NCBI GenBank assembly: GCA_021775895.1
Contig: JAJFGX010000014.1
Coordinates: 1 to 34,918 of the forward strand
DNA length: 34,918 nt
Direction: 5' to 3'
Source: Alphaproteobacteria bacterium
Lineage (GTDB): Bacteria > Pseudomonadota > Alphaproteobacteria > Micavibrionales > CSBR16-224
Below are positions 17,762-27,706 of the stretch, piece by piece (position 1 is the first letter of the stretch; each line of letters starts with the position of its first letter). Both the position numbers and the translations under genes were made by a program. The notes below the pieces were generated by a model, which saw only the letters and a list, made by a program, of their open reading frames with translations, made no database searches and was not told the DNA's origin.

Positions 17762-19237
17762 CTTATTTGCATTTAAGTTTAATGAGTCAAAGATTCTTCT
17801 TGAAACAAAATTATTAGTTTCTTGAGGTTTTGCATTTGCATCAAGATAGAAGCGCAACGCTGTATCATCAGGATTCTTAATTTCGACGTATTGACCAGCA
17901 TTTATTTGCTCATTCATAATATTACAGTTTGCCTTATTGCTTTCGTTAAACAGTTCACATGAAGCGACCATATCACCATCTACCAAATTATCCTTTGGCT
18001 GTAATAGAGATTCACTACCAACCCAACCACGCCCCAGTTCTTTGATTGTTTTTAAAGCCTCTTTCTGATTAGTCTCTATGCCATGTAGACCATGGTATTG
18101 AAAATATGCTAGGTCAATTTGTGCTTTCTCATAGCCGTTTTCTGCAGATTTTTGTATTAACTCTATTGCTACATTATCGGGCAAGTTAGGTAGTCCATAA
18201 CTACCATTCAGTATACCTGTGCCAGCACTTTCTAATGCCCAACTTTCATTTAATAATAGGCCATCATATATTTTTTGTGCTTGCGGGGGCAAATCTTGAG
18301 AATCCATAGCTGTAATTAGCTCTTCTATAGCCTGCCCTGTATTATATACCGGCTCTATAGTTTCTTTAACTATATCTGGCTCAGTAGCTATCCAACCTCT
18401 CATTTCAAGGTAATCAAGGTCATTTTGTGCTGGAGCATAACCCATATCTGCTGCTTGTTGATATAATTGGATTGCAATTTCTTTGTTTTGTGCAATTCCT
18501 TCAAATCCATGTTGCATAGCAGGTGGCATGGCATTTGTTCCATTAAATAAATAGACGGCAAGATCTTTAATTGCACTAGCATCGTTATTCTGAGCTTTAT
18601 ACAATGTTTCCATCGCTTTTGCACCAAGATCACCTTGTTCTAAGAAAATATTCTCAAGCTCTGCCAGTGGTGTTAATTTTATAGGTGCAGGCTCCATGGG
18701 AGTAGGTTCTGGAACAATAGATTCAGTAATAACAGGTTCTGTGGTAGTTTTAAGCTCAATATCTGGGACAGAATTATGAATCACTTGCTCGTTATTTACA
18801 GTCAAATTATTATCACCCCATAAAGAGGAGAATAAATCTTTTGCGAGATCTTTTATCCAAAGCCCAGTTGCCGTATTATCTAAGAGAAAATCAACACCAA
18901 TAAATGATAAAGCACCAACACCAGCACTTGCTGTATTAAAAAGCATTCTCATACCATGCTTTTTTAAATTTTGTTTTGATAATAAGTTATCCAATGCTTC
19001 CGAAGCTTCTATTTTCTTACGCATTTTTCTATATTCTGACACCATACCAAGGGCGGTTAAGCCAACACCTACGCTAACCGCAGTTAGAATCATTCCGTTT
19101 GTATCAGTTAGACCCGCCATGCTTGCCGTTGATATAGCAAGATACCTCATAGAGCCAGCTACTATAGCACCTGTAAATGCAGCCTTTAAAAAGCCTTTTA
19201 TATTCTTTTTTGATTTATTGTTTTCTTTTACATTCAT
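17756..19237 (-). CDS. Membrane-anchored Sel1-like repeat protein
   Basis: A 493-residue protein with three hydrophobic Gly/Ala-rich stretches in the first 120 residues (about 12-35, 40-62, 97-120). A Pro/Glu-rich linker follows (VPEPTPMEPAPIKLTP), then Sel1/TPR-like helical repeats. Clear repeat units include AIQLYQQAADMGYAPAQNDL and AIELIQKSAENGYEKAQIDL. Sel1 repeats form protein-binding superhelices, and the N-terminus would tether them to the inner membrane. It converges on the metallopeptidase pair, and the two genes overlap by 6 bp with interlocked stop codons. A working link to those peptidases is conceivable but only by position. The overall family is clear; the function is not. Confidence 0.75.
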   Translation of the reverse strand: MNVKENNKSKKNIKGFLKAAFTGAIVAGSMRYLAISTASMAGLTDTNGMILTAVSVGVGLTALGMVSEYRKMRKKIEASEALDNLLSKQNLKKHGMRMLFNTASAGVGALSFIGVDFLLDNTATGLWIKDLAKDLFSSLWGDNNLTVNNEQVIHNSVPDIELKTTTEPVITESIVPEPTPMEPAPIKLTPLAELENIFLEQGDLGAKAMETLYKAQNNDASAIKDLAVYLFNGTNAMPPAMQHGFEGIAQNKEIAIQLYQQAADMGYAPAQNDLDYLEMRGWIATEPDIVKETIEPVYNTGQAIEELITAMDSQDLPPQAQKIYDGLLLNESWALESAGTGILNGSYGLPNLPDNVAIELIQKSAENGYEKAQIDLAYFQYHGLHGIETNQKEALKTIKELGRGWVGSESLLQPKDNLVDGDMVASCELFNESNKANCNIMNEQINAGQYVEIKNPDDTALRFYLDANAKPQETNNFVSRRIFDSLNLNANKL

Positions 19238-19343
19238 TAATTACACACACAATATTAGGTTATAGTTTTAGTCATATTTATTAGATATAGCTTAGTATAG
19301 TATTTTCACATATTGTGCAAGCTTATTTTAGAAAATAAATACC

Positions 19344-19372
19344 TTGACATAGTTTTTAAAGGCTTGTATATA
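19344..19372 (+). promoter_or_regulatory. Promoter of the repeat-containing secreted protein
   Basis: TTGACA (19344-19349), a 17-bp spacer, then TATATA (19367-19372). It leaves an 80-base leader before the ATG at 19461. An AGAGGG ribosome site lies 9 bases before the ATG. Confidence 0.55.
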
Positions 19373-19460
19373 TTCGAGCCTATTGTTTTAAAGGTATCTA
19401 AGAATCCCGATAAAGCAATATAACAAAAATAAAAATAACTTTAATAGAGGGTAAATAATT

Positions 19461-20531
19461 ATGAATTCTAAAAAACTATCAATATCGGCACTTTTTTTCG
19501 TGGCATGTCTTGCAACTACCAATGCAGGAGCAAATGGAAACCATGAACGCAATTCACATGGGCATGATGATGACCATACTACAACCACAACTACTGTTGA
19601 TAATAGTCTTACTTCTAAGCCAACGCTTATTGCAACACCAACAGCTATTGCAGGCGCAGATCTAGATGCTAGCTTAACTAATATTTCTGGTTCTAGAGCT
19701 ACTTCTGGTTCTAAAGCTACTTCTGGCTCTGAGTCATTATCATTATCTAAAGTTGGTGACATTGATGCAGCTTCTAGAGCATCTGCTATAAATGGAAGTA
19801 ACAAGCAAACAGTTGAAGTTCCTGTTAAGCAAGATAATAAGCAAGTAGCAAGCCAAAGAACAACAGTTGGTGACAATACACAAAGAACAACAGTTGGTGA
19901 CAATACACAAAGAACAACAGTTGGTGACAATACACAAAAAACAACAGTTGGTGACAATACACAAAGAACAACAGTTGGTGACAATACACAAAAAACAACA
20001 GTTGGTGACACAACTCAAACAACAAGGACATCAGCTGATGGCAACAAAACCCTTGTTGGAGGACAAAAAACTAGTTATAACCACCAAACAAAAATCGGTC
20101 ATATGACTGGAGCGCCAAACCTTGGTTCACAAAATGTTATGGGCGAATGTAAAGATGGTTGGGGAGTAACTCTAGGCGGAGGTCACCCTTTCTATGGTAG
20201 TGGTGGTGTTGGTGCTCAAGTAGTGAATAAAGATGATGAGTGTTTAAAAGATAAACGCGCCCATGAAAAAGAAATTAAAGGCATGGTAATTGAACATAAT
20301 GAAATTATCAATGAAAACACTTTATCTAGCAATGAACTTATCAAGCAAATGGAAGTAACAAGTAATGAAAATGTAGCTCGTATTGAAGGTGCTACAAAAA
20401 TTGCTAACACTGGTGTAAAGGCACAATGTAATCAAGCTGCATCTAATAAATCAGCTAGTCAAGCTTGTGAAAACAACACAAGCCAAGCAATGGGATTCTT
20501 ATTTCCTAGCGCACCAGTAAATAGAAGATAA
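19461..20531 (+). CDS. Secreted His-rich protein with 9-residue tandem repeats
   Basis: A 356-residue protein I do not recognise. It begins with a signal peptide (MNSKKLSISALFFVACLATTNAGA, hydrophobic core about 6-18), and cleavage after NAGA is likely. The mature N-terminus is His/Asp-rich (HERNSHGHDDDH) and then Thr-rich, which could bind metal. A Ser/Thr/Ala-rich region leads to six 9-residue units of [RK]TTVGDNTQ. The C-terminal part has a Gly-rich stretch (TLGGGHPFYGSGGVGAQ), an acidic/Asn-rich helical region and two Cys near the end. There is no outer-membrane anchor motif. It has its own promoter and a terminator, so it is a single-gene unit. A surface or periplasmic role is likely. 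Confidence 0.7.
   Translation: MNSKKLSISALFFVACLATTNAGANGNHERNSHGHDDDHTTTTTTVDNSLTSKPTLIATPTAIAGADLDASLTNISGSRATSGSKATSGSESLSLSKVGDIDAASRASAINGSNKQTVEVPVKQDNKQVASQRTTVGDNTQRTTVGDNTQRTTVGDNTQKTTVGDNTQRTTVGDNTQKTTVGDTTQTTRTSADGNKTLVGGQKTSYNHQTKIGHMTGAPNLGSQNVMGECKDGWGVTLGGGHPFYGSGGVGAQVVNKDDECLKDKRAHEKEIKGMVIEHNEIINENTLSSNELIKQMEVTSNENVARIEGATKIANTGVKAQCNQAASNKSASQACENNTSQAMGFLFPSAPVNRR
19857..20018 (+). repeat. 27-bp in-frame tandem repeat
   Basis: Six head-to-tail copies of a 27-bp unit (start AGAACAACAGTTGGTGACAA) lie inside the secreted-protein gene. The first five are almost identical apart from an AGA/AAA (Arg/Lys) change, and the last is degenerate. A unit of 27 bp keeps the frame, so copy-number change would alter protein length without breaking it. 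Confidence 0.9.
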
Positions 20532-20564
20532 TAATAACATTATAACTTATATTATACTTAATTT

Positions 20565-20599
20565 AGGGGCTGCGATATTTACGTGGCCTCTATTTTTTT
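20565..20599 (+). terminator. Intrinsic terminator after the secreted-protein gene
   Basis: AGGGGCTGCG and CGTGGCCTCT can pair (with three G-U pairs) around a 7-base loop, followed by A and seven T. It reaches into the 3' end of the convergent corC-like coding region. Confidence 0.6.
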
Positions 20600-21877
20600 A
20601 ATTTTACTGTCAGCAGATGGAATAATTCGAACCAAAACAATTTGATTACGTTGACGACGTAGAATTTCAAAACGAAAACCATAAAAAATAAAAGTCTGAC
20701 CAATTTTGGGGATAGATTGACTTTCAAACAAAACCAAGCCAGCTAAAGTTGAATAATTATCATCTGGTAATTGCCAATCAAACTGACGATTTAAATCACG
20801 AATTGTAACTTTTCCATCTATAATATAACTACCATCGGGTTGTGAACGCATTGCAGTTGCATCAATATCATATTCATCTGTTATTTCACCAACAATTTCT
20901 TCTAAAATATCCTCTAAAGTAACTATTCCCATTAGGCTACCATATTCATCTACAACTAGAGTGAAATGCTCTCCACGTTTGCGAAACTCCTGCAATTGAT
21001 CAAACAAAGTGGTGGATTCTGGTATAAACCATGGATCAAATAGACATGATTTTATATTAAAGTCCTTCATATTGCTATCGCAACGCTTAAGCTCTCTTAA
21101 AAGTAGCTTTGTATGCAATACACCAACTATATTATCTGGAGAACCTTTATATATTGGCAGTCTAGTATAAGGGCTTCCTAGAACTTCATCAATTAGGCTA
21201 TCAATATCTTGTTCTATATCAATCATCATGATACTTCGCCTATGTATCATAATTGCCTCAACCCCAACATCGGCCAAATCTAGGATAGAGCTTAACATTG
21301 CACGTTCTTCAGAGGTTTCATCTTCGACTGTTTGATTACGGTGTAGGTCTATTGCTCCACGCAATTCCGTATGTTCATCATCATGTTCGTCAATATTTAA
21401 TTGCACCCCAAATAATTTAAATGTTGTTTCAACAATTTTAGTCACCATATCGGTGATTGGTGCTAGCACAAATACTAATACACGAATAAATGGAGAAATA
21501 GACAAAGCCATGCGATTTGAATAACTTAATGCATAGGTTTTAGGCAATACTTCGGCAAATATTAAAACCAATGCAGTCATAGCCATAGTCGCATAAATCA
21601 TTCCAGTTTTACCAAATAATGACATCATAACCGAGGTCATTAAAACGGATGCTAGAATATTTACAAGGTTATTCCCAAGTAATAAAGCACCTATCATTCG
21701 TTCTTTTTGAGCTTGTAATTTATTAACTATACCAGCTCTTTTATTACCTTTTCTTTCTAAGGCGTGCATTCTTGCTTTAGAAGATGCGGTTAATGCAGTC
21801 TCAGAGCCTGAAAAAAAACCAGATAACCCCAATAAAACAAAAATTGCTCCGACAGAACCCCAAATTTCTAAATTCAT
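20579..21877 (-). CDS. HlyC/CorC-family CNNM transporter-like protein
   Basis: A 432-residue membrane protein of the DUF21(CNNM)-CBS-CorC_HlyC architecture. It starts with a hydrophobic segment and GFFSGSETALTASSKARM, the family signature. Several more transmembrane helices follow, up to about residue 145. The paired CBS region contains RRSIMMIDIEQD, YTRLPIYKGSPDNIVGVLH and VVDEYGSLMGIVTLEDILEEIVGEI. The C-terminal transporter-associated domain has DGSYIIDGKVTIRDLNRQ. Family members are linked to magnesium/cobalt efflux or sodium-coupled ion handling; the ion is not shown by the sequence. It follows aroB by 3 bp, and aroK-aroB-corC is a common alphaproteobacterial order. Confidence 0.92.
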   Translation of the reverse strand: MNLEIWGSVGAIFVLLGLSGFFSGSETALTASSKARMHALERKGNKRAGIVNKLQAQKERMIGALLLGNNLVNILASVLMTSVMMSLFGKTGMIYATMAMTALVLIFAEVLPKTYALSYSNRMALSISPFIRVLVFVLAPITDMVTKIVETTFKLFGVQLNIDEHDDEHTELRGAIDLHRNQTVEDETSEERAMLSSILDLADVGVEAIMIHRRSIMMIDIEQDIDSLIDEVLGSPYTRLPIYKGSPDNIVGVLHTKLLLRELKRCDSNMKDFNIKSCLFDPWFIPESTTLFDQLQEFRKRGEHFTLVVDEYGSLMGIVTLEDILEEIVGEITDEYDIDATAMRSQPDGSYIIDGKVTIRDLNRQFDWQLPDDNYSTLAGLVLFESQSIPKIGQTFIFYGFRFEILRRQRNQIVLVRIIPSADSKIKKIEAT

Positions 21878-21880
21878 ATT

Positions 21881-22987
21881 TTAAATTATCCCCTTTAAAA
21901 ATAGTGCCAAGTTTTCTGCATCAATATTATTCTTCACAACGGCTATGCCTATATCTTCTAATAACACTAAATTAATCATATCATTTTTATTCTTCTTATC
22001 AAACTTCATAGCATTTATTATGTCTTCTGGCTTTAACTTAAATGGAATTTCTGTGGATATATCAAGGCTATTTAAATGATTCTCTATATCTCTTGCGACA
22101 CCTAATGGACATATTTTCATTTTTTCAGAGAATTTAGCTGCCATAACCATTCCGATTGCAACGGCTTCTCCATGTTTTAATACATCATTATAACCTGCAA
22201 GATATTCTAATGCATGCCCGAAACTATGCCCAAAATTTAATAATGCTCGAAGATTTGAAGTTTCTTTTTCATCTTTAGCCACTATCTCTGCTTTTATTTC
22301 ACAACTACGCAAAATTGCATATTTCAGAGCCTCAGTATCATTATCTAAAACTTTGCTGCCATTTTCTTGAAGCCACTGCCAAAAATCAATATCATACATT
22401 ATTCCATATTTAATAATTTCTGCATAACCCGATTTTAATTCTCGTATTGGTAAAGTTTTAAGTGTCGAGGTATCTATAATAACAGAGCTAGGTTGATAAA
22501 ATGACCCAATTAAATTTTTCCCTGTCGATACATTAATTCCAGTTTTGCCGCCAACAGAGCTATCAACTTGAGCCAAAAGACTTGTAGGTATTTGAACAAA
22601 CTCTATACCACGTAGTAATATAGAGGCTAAAAAGCCAGATAAATCACCAACAACGCCACCACCAAGAGCAAAAATCATTGTTTGTCTATCAATTTTATGA
22701 CTTAAAATTTTGCTAGCTAAATCCTCTACTATATTAAATGATTTACTGCTCTCACCAGCAGGCACAACTAAAATATCATCAATAGACCAACCAGCATCGG
22801 ATAGAGCATTTCGTACAATTGCTCCATAATGAATGCTAACATTATTATCTGATATTATTATTGCTTTTCTTTTATTCGGTGTGTGTAATAAATTTACAAG
22901 ATTTTTTAGAAGATTGTCACCTAAATAAATAGGATAACTACCAGAGGGTGTATTTACATTAATTGTATCATACTCCATTAATTTCAA
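21881..22987 (-). CDS. aroB: 3-dehydroquinate synthase
   Basis: The second enzyme of the shikimate pathway, converting DAHP to 3-dehydroquinate with NAD+ and a divalent metal. At 368 residues its length is normal. Visible are the nucleotide-binding GGGVVGDLSGFLAS, SSVGGKTGIN, and the metal and substrate residues in LLNFGHSFGHALE and KHGEAVAIGM. Its start overlaps the end of aroK by 4 bp, so the two are coupled. A second in-frame ATG three codons in (22978) could also be the start. Confidence 0.97.
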   Translation of the reverse strand: MKLMEYDTINVNTPSGSYPIYLGDNLLKNLVNLLHTPNKRKAIIISDNNVSIHYGAIVRNALSDAGWSIDDILVVPAGESSKSFNIVEDLASKILSHKIDRQTMIFALGGGVVGDLSGFLASILLRGIEFVQIPTSLLAQVDSSVGGKTGINVSTGKNLIGSFYQPSSVIIDTSTLKTLPIRELKSGYAEIIKYGIMYDIDFWQWLQENGSKVLDNDTEALKYAILRSCEIKAEIVAKDEKETSNLRALLNFGHSFGHALEYLAGYNDVLKHGEAVAIGMVMAAKFSEKMKICPLGVARDIENHLNSLDISTEIPFKLKPEDIINAMKFDKKNKNDMINLVLLEDIGIAVVKNNIDAENLALFLKGII

Positions 22988-23514
22988 TATCCCATATATT
23001 CTATAATTTCATCTTTGACTTTATGACCCATAGCTCGTGGGGAGATATTCTCAACACAGTTAATAATCACATCAGCTTCACTATAGATTGGATAACGTTT
23101 ATCCATTAATGATGTTAAAACTTTACGTGGATCAGTATTTTGCAGTAATGGTCTATGATTCGTTCGCCCTGTTCTTTCTAATAATAGTTCAATATCTGCT
23201 TTCAGCCATATAGAAATGGCGTCATTCTTGATTCGACTTCTAGTCTCTGGATTTATAAAAGCCCCACCACCTGTTGCCAAAACAATCGGGCCTTCTTTTA
23301 ACAGGCGTTCAATCACTCGACTCTCACCCTCTCTAAAGCCTTGTTCACCATATAGTTCAAAGATTTCTTCTATAGAGCAACCAGCAGAAATTTCTATCTC
23401 TCTATCAGCATCAATGAAAGGCATATGGAGTATCTTGGCAATTTCACGACCGATTCGTGTTTTACCGACACCCATTAACCCAACTAGTACAATATTTTTA
23501 TCAATTTTATGCAT
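22984..23514 (-). CDS. aroK: Shikimate kinase
   Basis: A 176-residue P-loop kinase that phosphorylates shikimate at the 3-OH. The motifs are the Walker A GLMGVGKT, the shikimate-binding DADREIE, the GGGAF loop, and RTGRTNHRPLL in the lid region. It is the first gene of aroK-aroB-corC and is divergent from the 23862 miniprotein and xerD. No convincing promoter was found in the AT-rich sequence upstream of it. Confidence 0.95.
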   Translation of the reverse strand: MHKIDKNIVLVGLMGVGKTRIGREIAKILHMPFIDADREIEISAGCSIEEIFELYGEQGFREGESRVIERLLKEGPIVLATGGGAFINPETRSRIKNDAISIWLKADIELLLERTGRTNHRPLLQNTDPRKVLTSLMDKRYPIYSEADVIINCVENISPRAMGHKVKDEIIEYMGY

Positions 23515-23656
23515 TTTTTAACCTTAAATGGCAGTTTAATGTTTTTTCATCGCTAAACAAAGAAAAAAAAACGCTCCAAATCGTAAGTGTAACTATTTGA
23601 AATCTAAGGGTTTTTATTTTTTCTTGAAATAAAGTTAGTTTTTTATGAAAAAAATG

Positions 23657-23685
23657 TTGACTTTGTTTAGTGGTTATGTCATAAC
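23657..23685 (+). promoter_or_regulatory. Possible promoter of a structured RNA
   Basis: TTGACT (23657-23662), a 17-bp spacer, then CATAAC (23680-23685), with TGT just before it as an extended -10. The predicted start is near 23692. Positions 23515-23656, between aroK and this site, are A/T-rich and show nothing else I can support. Confidence 0.35.
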
Positions 23686-23691
23686 TAATAG

Positions 23692-23835
23692 AGAAGAAAA
23701 GTAGGCGTTTATGCTTTCACGCTTTAAACATTAGAAACTAAGCGTATAAACATAGCCCCCTACACCCGACGAAGCTAATTATAGTTATTGTCGTAGACAA
23801 ATGAGAAAAGATAGATAGAATGCCTAAAGCATTTT
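23692..23835 (+). ncRNA. Candidate structured non-coding RNA or leader
   Basis: No reading frame is seen here, but there is a strong nested hairpin. GTAGG (23701-23705) pairs with CCTAC (23759-23763), GTTTAT (23707-23712) with ATAAAC (23746-23751), and ACGCTT (23719-23724) with AAGCGT (23740-23745). A small hairpin, AATGC-CTAAA-GCATT, followed by four T (the last T of the stem plus three) ends the segment at about 23835. With the promoter-like site upstream this would make an RNA of about 145 bases. It could be an sRNA or the leader of the miniprotein gene. I could not match it to 6S, SRP, RNase P or tmRNA. Confidence 0.35.
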
Positions 23836-23861
23836 AAAAAAATATAAGGACACGGTAAATT

Positions 23862-24029
23862 ATGCGTTTTTTTATAACTTTCTTTTTTTTAGTCTTGATA
23901 GGATTATTTATTAGCTTCGGAGTACTGGCAGTATGGGATATGCCGCAACCAAAAGAACACTTTGAAAAACAAATTGAAAATGAAGTTTTTTTTGGTACAG
24001 AAGGCGAACAATTTAAATCGGTTAAATAA
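23862..24029 (+). CDS. Small single-pass membrane protein (55 residues)
   Basis: A 55-residue frame with one N-terminal hydrophobic helix (about residues 3-25, Phe/Leu/Ile-rich, with MRFF at the start) and a short charged tail (PKEHFEKQIENE, ending QFKSVK). An AAGGA sequence lies about 11 bases before the ATG. It is too short to identify by motif and may be a small regulator or a stress-related membrane peptide. It lies between the candidate RNA and xerD on the same strand. The intact frame, the ribosome site and the typical single-pass composition support it being real, but only moderately. Confidence 0.5.
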   Translation: MRFFITFFFLVLIGLFISFGVLAVWDMPQPKEHFEKQIENEVFFGTEGEQFKSVK

Positions 24030-24094
24030 TAATCGAATCGCTGATGTTTAATTGAGGTCTCATACTTCTGTAAAGTGCGTTGTGGAGCAATAAA

Positions 24095-24133
24095 TGTGTT
24101 ATAGAAAATAGGTTTAAAACAAACTGTAACACA
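24095..24133. repeat. Inverted repeat upstream of xerD
   Basis: TGTGTTATAG (24095-24104) and CTGTAACACA (24124-24133) form a 10-bp stem with one G-U pair and a 19-base loop. No T run follows, so it is more likely an operator or RNA hairpin than a terminator. The rest of 24030-24293 shows no gene. Confidence 0.4.
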
Positions 24134-24293
24134 TTGAAAATAAAAGAATGAAATATTTTCATATATTGCCCTTGCATTTTATGCCAAAATACGGCTTTAT
24201 GTCGTATAAGAACTTTTTGGGATTATATGTCTTTAAATAAGAATGTATAATTTAAATGTAAATGAGAAACTAAATATAAGAAGGAGAGTACAA

Positions 24294-25292
24294 ATGGCAC
24301 GTCCAGGTCGTCCACGTCAAGAAAGGCCCGCACTTCCGGAAACGGTAGATGCATTTTTAGAAATGTTAATAACAGAGCGAGGAGCAGCAATGAACACCAA
24401 GCACGCATATGAGCGTGATCTTGCAGATGTTTGTGTATTCCTAAGAGCTCAAGACAAAAAAATTGAGACAGCGTCTACAGAGATCCTAGCTGAATACCTA
24501 GCTGATCTTGGAACACGTCACAATGCAAAAAGCAAAAGCAAACATATTACAGGCGGAAAAACAGCAGCACGTACGATTGCTCGTCGTATTTCAGCACTAC
24601 GTCAATATTATGGCTTTATGATTACAGAAGGAAAACGTGAAGATGATCCAACATCTGGTTTAGAAAGCCCTAAACAAACACGTGCATTACCTAGAGTTCT
24701 AACAGAAGAAGAAGTAACTATTCTGATTAGCACTGCTGCTGGTAGAGGAACTCCTGAGAATATCCGTTTGGTATCTCTTTTGGAAATCCTGTATGCAACT
24801 GGTTTGCGTGTTTCTGAACTTGTTGGTCTTGAACTTACAGCTGTTGGTGAAGGAAATCGTTTCATCATGGTTGAAACAAAAGGTGGCCGTGAGCGTATGG
24901 CTCCATTGTCAGAGCCTGCTCAAAAAGCTCTTGCAAACTACCTTCGTGTTCGCCCACGCTTCCTATCACATGAACGTAAAGATTTGTTGGCAAAATGGTT
25001 GTTCCCATCTAGAACATCAGAATCTGGTCACTTGACACGTCAGCGTTTTGCTCAGCTTTTAAAAGAGCTAGCACATCAGTCTGATCTTGATCCTGATAAA
25101 GTAAGCCCACATGTATTGCGTCATGCATTTGCAACACATTTGTTAAAACATGGTGCGGATTTGCGTTCTGTTCAAAAAATGCTTGGACATGCAGATATTG
25201 CAACAACACAAATCTATACACAAATATTGAATGATCAAACTGTTGGTACAGTAACAGAAAATCATCCTTTAGCTGAAAAAACTGCTGAATAA
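24294..25292 (+). CDS. xerD: Tyrosine recombinase XerD
   Basis: A 332-residue site-specific recombinase that would resolve chromosome dimers at dif with XerC. The N-terminal SAM-like DNA-binding domain covers about 15-110. All catalytic residues are present: R172 (TGLRVSE), K196 (ETKGGRE), H273 and R276 (HVLRHAFATHLL), H299 (LGHADIATTQ) and nucleophile Y308. The start at 24294 follows a strong AAGGAG (24281-24286); the longer frame from 24243 has no such site. It lies upstream of and divergent from aroK, a usual alphaproteobacterial arrangement. Codon use (many CGT and GCT) looks more like groEL than like its other neighbours. Confidence 0.92.
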   Translation: MARPGRPRQERPALPETVDAFLEMLITERGAAMNTKHAYERDLADVCVFLRAQDKKIETASTEILAEYLADLGTRHNAKSKSKHITGGKTAARTIARRISALRQYYGFMITEGKREDDPTSGLESPKQTRALPRVLTEEEVTILISTAAGRGTPENIRLVSLLEILYATGLRVSELVGLELTAVGEGNRFIMVETKGGRERMAPLSEPAQKALANYLRVRPRFLSHERKDLLAKWLFPSRTSESGHLTRQRFAQLLKELAHQSDLDPDKVSPHVLRHAFATHLLKHGADLRSVQKMLGHADIATTQIYTQILNDQTVGTVTENHPLAEKTAE

Positions 25293-25322
25293 GAGTTAAT
25301 ACTCTAATTTAGACGAAAAAAT

Positions 25323-25371
25323 ATCTAGGCTGAGAAAAACTTTATAGTTTATGCTCAGCCTAGATTTTTTT
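25323..25371 (+). terminator. Intrinsic terminator after xerD
   Basis: A perfect 12-bp stem, ATCTAGGCTGAG (25323-25334) and CTCAGCCTAGAT (25354-25365), is followed by six T. An A-run precedes the left arm, so it could also stop transcription on the other strand. Confidence 0.9.
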
Positions 25372-25392
25372 GCCCAGAACCCTATATTTTGC

Positions 25393-25421
25393 TTGAATAA
25401 CACCAATCTTTCTGCTATAAA
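25393..25421 (+). promoter_or_regulatory. groESL promoter
   Basis: TTGAAT (25393-25398), a 17-bp spacer, then TATAAA (25416-25421), with TGC before it as an extended -10. CTTGAA overlapping the -35 also fits a sigma32-type -35 box, but no clear sigma32 -10 is seen. I found no CIRCE inverted repeat. The leader is about 130 bases long. Confidence 0.55.
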
Positions 25422-25559
25422 TTTGCCTGATTGCATATATTTACTCTTGATGCTACGTACAAGGTCAAGCGTATTAATCTCTGCAATGGCTAAGGTAATT
25501 TGCATATGGGCATGATGCTAGTATGCGATAACATTAACTAAAACTAGGAGGAATAGAAC

Positions 25560-25871
25560 ATGAAGTTCCGTCCATTACATGATAAAGTATTACTACGCCG
25601 TCTTGATAACGAAGCTAAAACATCAGGTGGTATAATTATCCCAGAAACAGCACAAGAAAAACCTATGGAAGGGCAAGTAGTTGCCGTTGGTACAGGTATT
25701 ATTGATGACAAAGGAAATGTACTTCCTTTAGCTGTTAAAGAAGGTGATTTTGTCTTATTCTCTAAATGGTCAGGCACAGAGGTCACTATAGATGGTGAAG
25801 ATCTGTTGGTTGTCAAAGAAAGTGACATTATGGGGATTATTGAAGGCCAAAAAAAAGCTAAAGCAGCTTAA
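25560..25871 (+). CDS. groES: Co-chaperonin GroES
   Basis: A 103-residue Hsp10 that caps GroEL. It begins [15 protein letters not shown], has the mobile-loop region [15 protein letters not shown], and the GQVVAVGTG and [11 protein letters not shown] segments of the beta-barrel. Its length is slightly above the 95-97 usual in many bacteria because of a Lys/Ala-rich tail. AGGAGGA lies 7 bases before the ATG, which suggests strong expression. groEL follows after 70 bp. Confidence 0.98.
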   Translation: MKFRPLHDKVLLRRLDNEAKTSGGIIIPETAQEKPMEGQVVAVGTGIIDDKGNVLPLAVKEGDFVLFSKWSGTEVTIDGEDLLVVKESDIMGIIEGQKKAKAA

Positions 25872-25929
25872 TATAGGTCATTGATAGAATAGATCTCTAA
25901 AATTAAAGATCATTTAAATTTATTATTAA

Positions 25930-27600
<1,671 letters not shown>

Positions 27601-27633
27601 TTTTTACATCTCCTAAACTACTTAGGCTGAATT

Positions 27634-27670
27634 AAAAGAAGGTCGTTGTTTTGTACAGCGGCCTTTCTTT
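27634..27670 (+). terminator. Intrinsic terminator after groEL
   Basis: AGGTCGTTG (27640-27648) pairs with CAGCGGCCT (27656-27664), including two G-U pairs, around a 7-base loop. Flanking AAAAGA and TTCTTT extend the stem and give the T-rich tail. Confidence 0.7.
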
Positions 27671-27706
27671 ATTGATATAAAGCAGTATTTATGATTCTAT
27701 ATATCT

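Noticed and set aside
19857-20018. CRISPR-like array
   Set aside because: Copies are head to tail with no spacers and lie in frame within a gene.
19388-20031. Minus-strand frames with Val/Leu/Cys-rich repeats
   Set aside because: They are antisense shadows of the 27-bp repeat in the secreted-protein gene; only the plus frame has a signal peptide, ribosome site and promoter.
23692-23835. 6S RNA
   Set aside because: The nested hairpin lacks the long rod with a central bubble that I would expect, so it is reported only as an unassigned candidate RNA.
24243-24293. Longer xerD start at 24243
   Set aside because: There is no ribosome site there, and a strong AAGGAG precedes the ATG at 24294, which begins the usual N-terminus.
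25296-25505. Minus-strand 69-codon frame after xerD
   Set aside because: It covers the strong terminator hairpin and the groES promoter and has no recognisable sequence.
25372-25559. CIRCE element before groES
   Set aside because: No TTAGCACTC-N9-GAGTGCTAA-like repeat is present, so HrcA control is not supported.
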